From the NCBI RefSeq assembly GCF_001662075.1, contig NZ_LYPL01000001.1:310001-374000 (forward strand): a stretch of DNA of 64,000 nucleotides. The letters are read 5' to 3'. A program made the position numbers and the translations under genes. Under the pieces are notes generated by a model. It saw only the letters and a list, made by a program, of their open reading frames with translations, ran no database searches and was not told where the DNA came from. Origin of the DNA: Rhizobium bangladeshense (GTDB lineage Bacteria; Pseudomonadota; Alphaproteobacteria; Rhizobiales; Rhizobiaceae). Position 1 is the stretch's first letter, and each line of letters opens with the position of its first letter. Of the stretch, positions 8,258-14,468 are shown in pieces.

Positions 8258-8357
8258 GTAGGGACGGGCACATCGGTAATGGGGATTTGTCAATGATTTC
8301 AATCGTCCCTACCGTCCCTACTCTTCTTACTCTTCTTTTTGACAAACGGTGGGGACG
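8258..8357. repeat. 9-bp repeat cluster next to vapE (candidate origin)
   Basis: CGTCCCTAC occurs twice in perfect tandem (8304-8312 and 8313-8321), once inverted at 8258-8266 and once inverted with one mismatch at 8349-8357. A second tandem 9-mer, TACTCTTCT twice, spans 8319-8336. The cluster fills the gap between the helicase gene and the next gene. Iterons and a pyrimidine-rich tract beside a replication helicase suggest the element's replication origin (inference). Confidence 0.5.
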
Positions 8358-8393
8358 GTGAAATGGTTATTTCGCATGCATTCTTACCGTAAG

Positions 8394-9701
8394 TCACAGT
8401 AGGGTCGGCGGAGCCATACCGGCCTGCTTGGCATAGCCCCGAACCGCCACGCCATCCGCCCAGAGCACCTTCGGCCCGTACCAGCCCAAGGCCCGCATAC
8501 ACTCGGCGAGCCGCAAAGTGTCCCGGCGCGCCGCCATCCTGACATCCATCTTGAGCACCCGTTCGAACACGGCCTGTGTTGTCACGCGTAACTCTCCCTC
8601 CACTTCCTTCGCCACGTCCGGCAGTTCGGCAGCGAGTAAGTCCTCCCATGGATCACTCGCCACGCGCTCGGCGGCTCGTTTTGCGGCCTCGCCCCAAAGG
8701 GACTCGGGCAGCGTGATGGGGTCGGGAGCGGAAAGCTCTGCGGCGGCGGCCTCGGCCCAAAGCTGGTCGCGAACCTCTGTCAGTCCCGCGAGGTCAATCT
8801 TGCCCGTGACCACGATCCAGAACCGGCGATTTCCAGTGGTGTCTTTCAGATATTGCGCATCATTCGTCGTCGCCACCATTAGACAGCGCCTCGGCAATTC
8901 CTCGACCGACCGCTGAAACGCACCGCGCGCCCGATCCACCGTTTTGGAGATGAACTGTTTCACTCGACGAACTTCGGAATTGTTGAGCCCTGCCAATTCG
9001 GGCAGTTCCACAATCCACCTTCCACGAAGCAATTCCTGTTGCTCCTTGTAGGACTCGCCAATCACGATCTCGTCGGAGAAGAAGGTTTCCCCGCCAGCCA
9101 GTATCTTCAGCGCAGTGGACTTCCCGCTGCCTTGGCGGCCTTCGAGCACAAGCACGCCGTCGAACTTGCAGCCCGGCTTCCGCACGCGTCTCACCCCCGC
9201 CGTCAGGACTGCTCGACCAATCGCACTGGTCAGTTCGTCGTCTTCCGCCCCGAGGTAATCCCGCAGCCAAGTATCCAGCCTCGGAACGCCGTCCCACTTG
9301 AGCCCGTCGAGATAATCCCTCACCGGATCGAAGCTGTTCCCAATCGCCAGGAGCCGGATCGCCTCCCGGGTGAATTTGCTTTCCGGATCGAAGCCCAACG
9401 TTTCGAGCACAACGTCCCGAACCTTCAGCTCGATGTCGTCCAGCGTTTCCCCGAGCGGTTGATCGTAGCCCTCAATGACGATCTTCTGCCGGAACACATC
9501 GAAGCGGAATGTGAGGCCCAACTTGAGAATGGCCCGCTTCGCGTTGCCCAAGTCCGGCACAATGCCGCTGGGATTTTTGATGCGGGTCAACTCATCCGCA
9601 TCAATCGCTTTGATTGGTACGGCCCGATCCTTCGCCTGCTTCAGCCGCAGCTTTTCCCAATGGTCGAGCGACACCACGTTCTTTCCTACTTCGTCGGCCA
9701 T
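8394..9701 (-). CDS. vapE: VapE-family P-loop helicase / replication protein
   Basis: A 435-residue virulence-associated-E type ATPase, a superfamily 3-like replication helicase carried by phage satellites and islands. The region PVRDYLDGLKWDGVPRLDTW (126-145) precedes Walker A GRQGSGKST (188-196), Walker B WIVELPEL (229-236), sensor ATTND (277-281) and NRRFW (291-295), where an arginine finger is expected. The N-terminal 120 residues look too short for a primase domain, so the protein is probably helicase-only. The start has an excellent AAAGGAGG eight bases upstream and overlaps the preceding gene by 16 bases, in one operon. Confidence 0.92.
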   Translation of the reverse strand: MADEVGKNVVSLDHWEKLRLKQAKDRAVPIKAIDADELTRIKNPSGIVPDLGNAKRAILKLGLTFRFDVFRQKIVIEGYDQPLGETLDDIELKVRDVVLETLGFDPESKFTREAIRLLAIGNSFDPVRDYLDGLKWDGVPRLDTWLRDYLGAEDDELTSAIGRAVLTAGVRRVRKPGCKFDGVLVLEGRQGSGKSTALKILAGGETFFSDEIVIGESYKEQQELLRGRWIVELPELAGLNNSEVRRVKQFISKTVDRARGAFQRSVEELPRRCLMVATTNDAQYLKDTTGNRRFWIVVTGKIDLAGLTEVRDQLWAEAAAAELSAPDPITLPESLWGEAAKRAAERVASDPWEDLLAAELPDVAKEVEGELRVTTQAVFERVLKMDVRMAARRDTLRLAECMRALGWYGPKVLWADGVAVRGYAKQAGMAPPTLL

Positions 9702-9895
9702 GTCATCCTCCTTTCTTCCCTCGCGAGGAGCATCTCGATGCCATCACAAACCGCCTTGTGCGCCGCCTCCGTCCCGCGCACCGGCTCCATGAGGTCAAGT
9801 GCTTCGAAGAGCCTGCCCATGATCTTGTCGAAGCTTGGAACCGGCTCAGGCCGCTTGAGTCTCCTCCTCGCTTTCAGTTCGATCACCTCACCCAT
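9686..9895 (-). CDS. Small hypothetical protein in satellite operon
   Basis: A 69-residue protein starting GEVIELKARRR. The frame continues upstream to 10084, but the start at 9895 fits because it overlaps the end of the preceding gene by eight bases, and its own end overlaps vapE by 16. The basic N-terminus and helical remainder could suit DNA binding or a helicase accessory; no family recognised. Confidence 0.65.
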   Translation of the reverse strand: MGEVIELKARRRLKRPEPVPSFDKIMGRLFEALDLMEPVRGTEAAHKAVCDGIEMLLAREERRMTWPTK

Positions 9896-10271
9896 GCCCC
9901 GCACCCTCCGGAATGAACATCCCGCGCCGCGCCAATTCCCGCCGCGCAAGCTCCGCGAGCCGGTTCGCCTTCTCTTCGGGAATGGCAAGGCCCATCGCGC
10001 AAAATGTTGCCAGCGCCAGGTCAAGCCGCTCATCGAATGGCAGGCCCTCCAACTCAGCCGCCCAAAGATCGCCAAAGATTCCAATCATCAGACGCAGGTG
10101 ACGCGCCGAACCCCGCACCCCCGCTACGCTGAGCGTCGCGAAGGCGTGAAGCACATCAAGCACCGTCTCTGTCGACTCGTCCCGCTTCATGTGAGCGGCG
10201 ACCTGCCGGTTCCAGCTTGCTTCGTCCGTTCCCATGAGACCGAGGATGATTTTCTGAGCGCCGGGCCTCAT
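9888..10271 (-). CDS. Hypothetical protein in satellite operon
   Basis: A 127-residue, mostly helical protein without recognised motif. It starts at 10271 by a four-base ATGA overlap with the previous gene and ends in an eight-base overlap with the next. Such tight coupling argues for a real, co-translated gene. Function unknown; position suggests a replication or regulatory role. Confidence 0.7.
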   Translation of the reverse strand: MRPGAQKIILGLMGTDEASWNRQVAAHMKRDESTETVLDVLHAFATLSVAGVRGSARHLRLMIGIFGDLWAAELEGLPFDERLDLALATFCAMGLAIPEEKANRLAELARRELARRGMFIPEGAGHG

Positions 10272-10600
10272 CGGTTTTTTCCGATCTTGGTGTCGCCGAC
10301 GAAGCTAATTCCCGTCTTCGGAGGAACGGACTCATCGATGCCGAACGGACCCGCCGAGGTGGTCTCTTTAAACAGATCGATGCGGGCCAGTTCGAAGGGC
10401 GTGATCGGCTGCTTAAACTTCAAATAGTGGGCTGTGACCTCGCGGTGGCCTCCGAGCCCTTTGGCTGCGATTAGTTCGACCGCCTTTGCGTGTTCTTCGG
10501 GCATCCGCTGCGCGCCCCAATCGAAATTGGCTTTCGCCTTGACCAGCTCTTCGGGGGTGAAATTGGCCCGCGTCGAGGCCTCGAATTTCGGATTAGCCAT
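10268..10600 (-). CDS. Hypothetical protein in satellite operon
   Basis: A 110-residue protein with a helical, charged N-terminal half (FTPEELVKAKANFDWGAQRM) and a C-terminal part rich in Gly, Pro and Lys. It overlaps its upstream neighbour by eight bases and the downstream one by four. No family recognised. Its place between the AlpA-like gene and vapE is typical of uncharacterised satellite replication-module genes. Confidence 0.7.
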   Translation of the reverse strand: MANPKFEASTRANFTPEELVKAKANFDWGAQRMPEEHAKAVELIAAKGLGGHREVTAHYLKFKQPITPFELARIDLFKETTSAGPFGIDESVPPKTGISFVGDTKIGKNR

Positions 10601-10796
10601 GTTCTTTCTCCAGCGTCAGTGTGTGCCATGTCAGCTCATCTTGAGCCTCCAGACCGCTAGGGCCGTGTCGGACCGATTGAAAACCAAGGCTGAGAATTTC
10701 AGCCTCCGCCACGACTAGGGGGGTCGCCCCTCGCCGAAAGCGATCAGCTGCCTGGGCGGCTCGATGAATGCGTTGCTGTAACTCGTGTTTCTGCAT
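10593..10796 (-). CDS. Small hypothetical protein in satellite operon
   Basis: A 67-residue protein starting MQKHELQQRIHRAAQ. The ATG at 10796 has AGGAGA upstream with good spacing and is preferred over the longer open frame to 10916. It follows the AlpA-like gene by 44 bases and overlaps the next gene. No motif recognised. Confidence 0.68.
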   Translation of the reverse strand: MQKHELQQRIHRAAQAADRFRRGATPLVVAEAEILSLGFQSVRHGPSGLEAQDELTWHTLTLEKEHG

Positions 10797-10840
10797 TTCG
10801 CTTTCTCCTATCGGCGCACGGAGTGTGCGCGGCTTGGTGG

Positions 10841-11104
10841 TTAGGCTGCAGCTTCGCGAGCCGCTTCGCATTCGGTGACGGAGTGGCCGAAGGGGGTTGA
10901 GCGCTGCTCCGCCCACTCCATGAGGTCGCCGTGCCGATAAAGCGGGATGCGGCCAAACCGCTTGAACAGCGGCCCGTCGCCCCGGCTCGCCATCGTCGCC
11001 AAGGTCGTGGCGGAGATCGGATAACCAGCGGTCTGAAGTATTGCTGCGGCCTCTGCACGCCTTAGCAATGCGTTATTTTCGGATGTAGTTATGGTATGGC
11101 TCAT
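10841..11104 (-). CDS. AlpA-like helix-turn-helix regulator/excisionase
   Basis: An 87-residue DNA-binding protein. Residues 13-66 form a MerR/excisionase-type winged helix: LRRAEAAAIL, the recognition part ATTLATMASRGDGP, then KRFGRIPLYRHGDLMEWAEQ. This is the helix-turn-helix domain 17 class that includes AlpA and Xis. It is the first gene of the leftward operon and lies just inside attR. The family activates satellite int/excision genes or directs excision. The ATG at 11104 has GGAG nine bases upstream; the longer frame to 11191 lacks a ribosome site. Confidence 0.82.
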   Translation of the reverse strand: MSHTITTSENNALLRRAEAAAILQTAGYPISATTLATMASRGDGPLFKRFGRIPLYRHGDLMEWAEQRSTPFGHSVTECEAAREAAA

Positions 11105-11430
11105 TATATTGCTCCAATTAAAGCAAATCGGACTAAATATATTCCCGATAAACAAACAATCCCTCCGACAAAGCCGGTAGTCAACCGACATTTATCATTT
11201 GATATCAATTATTTAGAGCCATATCAGGCTCGCGATGTTCGTTGGTGCTTCGAGGCTACCTGATTTGGAGCCGGTGTAAATATACTTTGGTGAGTCAACT
11301 TGCTTGTTATCGAGTCGAAGGGCGGCAAGCCTCGGCTGGGAGTCGTGACAGCTTAAGCCGCACCGGGAATCTTTTTCGTGGATCACCCGAGCCATACTTC
11401 GGATGGTCTTAAGCCTCGGCTCCGACTCCG

Positions 11431-11448
11431 GTCACACCACAGTCACAG
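11431..11448 (+). repeat. Candidate integrase arm site (right)
   Basis: GTCACACCACAGTCACAG, 17 of 18 bases identical to the left copy at 3831-3848 and also with GTCACA repeated at 12-base spacing. It is 98 bases before attR core tRNA sequence. In the circular form the two copies would flank attP in the same orientation. Confidence 0.6.
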
Positions 11449-11468
11449 TGACAGCCCGAAAAGCTTGC

Positions 11469-11498
11469 TTGCTCCGCCTGATGCGGTTAAGGTATGCT
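11469..11498 (+). promoter_or_regulatory. Possible promoter for the attR tRNA copy
   Basis: TTGCTC (11469-11474), an 18-base spacer and TATGCT (11493-11498) end 47 bases before the tRNA. This distance resembles the 40 bases at attL. The sequence belongs to the element, so the element may drive its own tRNA copy. Weak match; inference. Confidence 0.35.
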
Positions 11499-11534
11499 CC
11501 ATTAACAGCATGAAATGTAAAGGGATTTGCCTCG

Positions 11535-11623
11535 GGCCGCCAAATGCCGCTTTAGCTCAGTCGGTAGAGCACATCATTCGTAATGATGGGGTCACGTGTT
11601 CGAGTCACGTAAGCGGCACCATT
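11535..11623 (+). repeat. attR: attR: 89-bp direct repeat containing tRNA-Thr
   Basis: Identical to 3676-3764. It marks the right end of the element; from 11624 onward the sequence is on the chromosomal side. Confidence 0.92.
11546..11621 (+). tRNA. tRNA-Thr (anticodon CGT), attR copy
   Basis: Base-for-base identical to the tRNA at 3687-3762, including CCA. It keeps the native downstream flank while its upstream sequence comes from the element. Both copies look functional, so integration duplicates rather than merely repairs the tRNA. Confidence 0.96.
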
Positions 11624-11872
11624 CCATTCTAAAAGCGGGATTTTCAGAAGGCTAGCTGGAAGGCCCAGTTCTGGATCCCCACCGATATCCACCTTTCGTT
11701 TCTTGCTGCTGTCTTGAGGGATTGAGCTGAGACAGCATTGTTCTGGCGATTAAGGTGATCGTACTGGCGCAAAATGTGGATAAAGTGCAGGCCGTTCAGT
11801 GTCTGGCCAGCGCCACGCTGGAGCGTTACAATTGTTTCTGGGATCGAATCGGCCCCGGTCAGTTTTGCAAGT

Positions 11873-12610
11873 GTGAGATGGCGGGTGGATCGGCAACCTG
11901 TTTACTGCCTTTTTGTCGATGAAAGCAGTCAAACCGCACATAGATATCTCTCACTGGGCTGCCTGGCCATTGAAGAAGCGTGGCTCAAAGGATTTGAGTT
12001 CTCGATCTCACACGCTAAACACCTTGAGTTGCGAACTGGTGAGCTCAAATGGTCCAAAATTTCAGCCGCCAAACTTCACGCCTACAAACTTGTCATCGAC
12101 AGATTTTTTGATCACGGCGACGTCTCGACCCCGATCCATTTCCATTCGCTGGTCATAGATACGTCGAAGATCCGTGACGATACGTACAACAAGGGCGATC
12201 GAGAAATCGGCTTCAACAAGGAAGTTTACCAGCTCCTAATGAAGTGTGCCCGACTTTATCCGACGGCACATTTCAAGGTTTACGCCGACCATCGCGACAC
12301 CTCGTTTTCGATGGATGAATTGCGGTCGATCTTGAATGCTGGGGCAAGGAAGAAAGGCGATGCCCGCGTAACCCCTTTTCGACTAGTCCAATTTTGCGAC
12401 TCGAAGAAGTTTCTCCCGCTGCAAATGACCGACCTTCTTTTGGGAGCTATCACCTTCCAGATAAACGGACATCACAAGCGCCGTGACGCCTCACGCCATA
12501 AGTGCCATCTCAGCGATTACGTACTCGCACGGTCTGCCATCACCGATCCAATGAGAGACACATCGCTCGGAGGGAAGGTTACGATCTGGCACCGAAAATT
12601 AAGGGATTAG
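11873..12610 (+). CDS. DUF3800-domain protein
   Basis: About 245 residues with the DUF3800 hallmark near the N-terminus, VYCLFVDESSQT, and later acidic positions (HFKVYADHRDTSF, PLQMTDLLLGAI) expected for an RNase H-like fold. The family is widespread in mobile and defence regions, and its biochemical role is unsettled. The start is uncertain: the frame is open from an ATG at 11774, but the conserved domain begins near a GTG at 11873, and none has a strong ribosome site. GC is visibly lower than that of core genes. It lies immediately beyond attR. Confidence 0.78.
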   Translation: MRWRVDRQPVYCLFVDESSQTAHRYLSLGCLAIEEAWLKGFEFSISHAKHLELRTGELKWSKISAAKLHAYKLVIDRFFDHGDVSTPIHFHSLVIDTSKIRDDTYNKGDREIGFNKEVYQLLMKCARLYPTAHFKVYADHRDTSFSMDELRSILNAGARKKGDARVTPFRLVQFCDSKKFLPLQMTDLLLGAITFQINGHHKRRDASRHKCHLSDYVLARSAITDPMRDTSLGGKVTIWHRKLRD

Positions 12611-12751
12611 GGTCCCGCGGGGCCAAGGCCATCGCCACCTGAAAAGGTCCCACTACTCTGGGCAGTGAGGTCGCACCCACGGGATACTGTGAGGATAGTC
12701 CTTTAACGTTCGCGGTCAATCGGCGCCGTTGATTTTGACCGTCTGCAGGGG

Positions 12752-13089
12752 GTGATAGATAAAATGACGTCGACACCAAACATAGCCACCCTCCTTGAGG
12801 ACACCGCGAACCGGATCGCAGATATCTCAACGCGGATCTGCAAATCACGCTTCGCCGCGCCGCGCTGCTGTTGCGCAATTCGGGCTCAATCGTCTTTGAC
12901 CACGACATCGAAGAAGCGCTCCGGGATCTGTCAGGCGAGCTCGGCAAGACCCGCAACAATACCGTCAGATTCATCGTCCGGGAGTGGATGGAGAAGAACA
13001 CCTATCTGCCGTGCATGAGCTGGACGAACACGGCGACGTTGATGGGGAAGCCTGCCCGGGCCGCCGAAATGATTGATGCCCACGACTGA
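12752..13089 (+). pseudogene. Probable frameshifted small gene
   Basis: Frame 12752 onward encodes a sensible start (TSTPNIATLLEDTANRIADIS) that then degenerates into Cys/Arg/Ser-rich sequence. A second frame, open from 12799, encodes a protein-like tail: ADLQITLRRAALLLRN, then IEEALRDLSGEL and NTVRFIVREWMEKN. Joining them needs one frameshift near 12826. The tail vaguely resembles a ribbon-helix-helix-type protein, but no family is recognised. A short intact gene in the second frame alone is the alternative. Confidence 0.35.
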
Positions 13090-13132
13090 GCTTACACTCA
13101 CAACACCTAAATCGACGCCGTTGGTAGGTTAA

Positions 13133-13161
13133 TTGACAACAAGCCTGACCCTATGTAGACT
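13133..13161 (+). promoter_or_regulatory. PadR promoter, predicted leaderless
   Basis: TTGACA (13133-13138), a 17-base spacer and TAGACT (13156-13161) are near-ideal sigma-70 elements. Transcription would begin around 13168, while the padR ATG is at 13170 with no ribosome site. An inverted repeat GTAGA-CTTC-TCTAC (13155-13168) overlaps the -10 and start, a suitable place for autoregulation. Confidence 0.55.
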
Positions 13162-13169
13162 TCTCTACT

Positions 13170-13481
13170 ATGGTCAACACAGTGAGACTAACCACGCAGA
13201 CGGTGAACGTCATCAAAGCGATCGTGAACCGCCCCGGGGGCGTTTCAGGAGCAGAAATCTCGAGGGATACGGAGCTCGCATCGGGTAGCCTTTACCCGAT
13301 CCTTATGCGCCTCGAGAAAGCCGGTTGGCTTTCCAGTGAATGGGAGGCGGGAGACCCGGCGAAACTCGGTCGCCCCCGTCGCCGCTACTATCGCGTGACA
13401 GCGTTGGGCCAGCGGGAAGTTAATGCGGTCCGCGATGCGTTGGCGCCGACCTTTGGGGAGGCGGCATGGACAGCTTCTTGA
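13170..13481 (+). CDS. PadR-family transcriptional regulator
   Basis: A 103-residue winged-helix repressor with the PadR pattern: helix-turn-helix GAEISRDTELASGSLYPILMRLEKAGWL at about 28-55, then the wing RPRRRYYRVTALGQREV. It lacks the longer C-terminal dimerisation helix of many PadR proteins. Its end overlaps the following sugar-transferase gene by 16 bases, so the two are coupled and it probably controls that gene and itself. Confidence 0.88.
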   Translation: MVNTVRLTTQTVNVIKAIVNRPGGVSGAEISRDTELASGSLYPILMRLEKAGWLSSEWEAGDPAKLGRPRRRYYRVTALGQREVNAVRDALAPTFGEAAWTAS

Positions 13482-14365
13482 TCGCGGTGATTGCCATTGT
13501 CGCCGGCATTATTGGCTCGGCATTCGCAAAGATTCTTGCTGACGAGTTCAAGGCTTGGCGCCCAAACATGGTCCACAGGCTAATCGGCATCGCCGCCTCA
13601 CTCCTGTCAGATGTTGATCGTGATCGGTACCACGAGGAGTGGAATGCACACGTCGAAGAGATCCCTGGCGATCTTGGGAAGTTGCTCTCGGGCGTCGGGT
13701 TCATATGGGCCGCGTTCCGTATGAGCGATCGAAGGTTCCTGACGCTCGGCACAAAACGGGCGATGGACATGACTATGGCTCTGGCCGGTTTGGTGTTTCT
13801 CTCACCCCCGATTTTAATCGTTGCTCTGGCCATCAAAATTGAGAGCCCGGGGCCGATATTTTTCGCTCATCGGCGCATTGGTAAAGACGGCAAAGAGTTT
13901 GGGCTCCTCAAATTTCGGGCAGTCAATCTGCCTTCGGAGGGCCAGCCCGCTCGATTGACGAAAGTCGGCAGATTCATGCGGTTGACGAACGTCGATGAAC
14001 TTCCGCAGCTAATTAACATACTGCGGGGAGAGATGTCTGTCGTGGGACCTCGGGCGCTACCCCATGATCCCCAAGCGAACAAAGAAAATATACAAATGCT
14101 AGAGTTCCGCCAGCGGATGCGACCGGGCCTGACAGGCATGGGTCAGTTATTGCGTCCTACCGGCGATAGCCGGAGCCAAGCCGTTGTAGTTTCGGACCTG
14201 CTCTACGTGATGAAGCATTCTATTTCATTGGACGTCGGTATCTTGATGAAGACGGCTATGCGCGTTTTCAGCGATCGAGAGACCAGTCTGGCAGCAGGCG
14301 TTCTTGCGTTCATCGCCTTCTCGGTCCCGCTAGCCATCATGATTGCGTTCCTCATAGCCGCCTAA
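13466..14365 (+). CDS. Prefix-domain / bacterial sugar transferase fusion
   Basis: A 299-residue membrane protein. Residues 1-90 form a PadR-associated prefix: a helix at 4-22, then ILADEFKAWRPNMVHRLI and DRDRYHEEWNAHVEEIPGD. Residues about 97-270 match the initiating sugar transferases of exopolysaccharide synthesis (WcaJ/ExoY type): transmembrane helix 100-125, ESPGPIFFAHRRIGKDGKEF, KFR (149-151), VDELPQLINILRGEMSVVGPRAL (177-198) and RPGLTG (219-224). A hydrophobic tail lies at 276-298. The segment after KFR is shortened, and the usual acidic pair there is not obvious, so activity is uncertain. Confidence 0.8.
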   Translation: MDSFLIAVIAIVAGIIGSAFAKILADEFKAWRPNMVHRLIGIAASLLSDVDRDRYHEEWNAHVEEIPGDLGKLLSGVGFIWAAFRMSDRRFLTLGTKRAMDMTMALAGLVFLSPPILIVALAIKIESPGPIFFAHRRIGKDGKEFGLLKFRAVNLPSEGQPARLTKVGRFMRLTNVDELPQLINILRGEMSVVGPRALPHDPQANKENIQMLEFRQRMRPGLTGMGQLLRPTGDSRSQAVVVSDLLYVMKHSISLDVGILMKTAMRVFSDRETSLAAGVLAFIAFSVPLAIMIAFLIAA

Positions 14366-14468
14366 TGCGTGACCCTGCAGAACGCCTACACGCCTTCATA
14401 GATCGCTTCTGCGAGGTCGCAGTTGGCAGACGTGATGGAGCAGCCCATCATTTTTAGTGCCGGCGGCT

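Larger units (their letters stand above)
11105..11534. other. Right-end control region of the element
   Basis: 430 bases between the AlpA-like start and attR. It must hold the promoter of the leftward operon; the stretch 11105-11215 is AT-rich. It also carries the right arm-type repeat at 11431-11448 and a promoter-like sequence for the attR tRNA. A 60-codon open frame at 11213-11395 (minus) has no ribosome site and is not called. Confidence 0.55.
3676..11623. mobile_element. 7.86-kb integrative element in tRNA-Thr(CGT), satellite-like
   Basis: Two identical 89-bp repeats, 7,859 bp apart, enclose a tyrosine integrase at one end and an AlpA-like regulator at the other. The genes in between are a CoiA-like nuclease, a serine recombinase, a membrane/coiled-coil protein, a VapE-type helicase and five small proteins. 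No capsid, tail, portal, large terminase or conjugation gene is visible. After excision the int and alpA transcription units would become divergent on either side of attP, the arrangement known from P4-like and PICI satellites. A decayed prophage or simple genomic island is the alternative; the intact frames favour a working element. Confidence 0.85.
12611..13169. other. Mostly non-coding accessory stretch
   Basis: It holds the broken small gene at 12752-13089 and the PadR promoter at 13133-13161. The part 12620-12760 has no supportable ORF. An antisense frame at 12579-13001 overlaps the DUF3800 gene and lacks a domain. The base composition and debris suggest an old insertion, but I cannot define transposon ends. 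Confidence 0.45.

Noticed and set aside
8258..8357. CRISPR-like array
   Set aside because: Repeats are only 9 bp, partly inverted and partly adjacent, with no regular spacers and no cas genes; an iteron explanation fits better.
11378..11632. 84-codon frame running through the attR tRNA
   Set aside because: It reads through a tRNA gene and has no ribosome site.
12611..12760. Possible insertion-sequence end before the broken gene
   Set aside because: Phrases such as GATTTTGACCGTCTGCAG recall transposon ends, but no inverted repeat pair, target duplication or transposase could be found.
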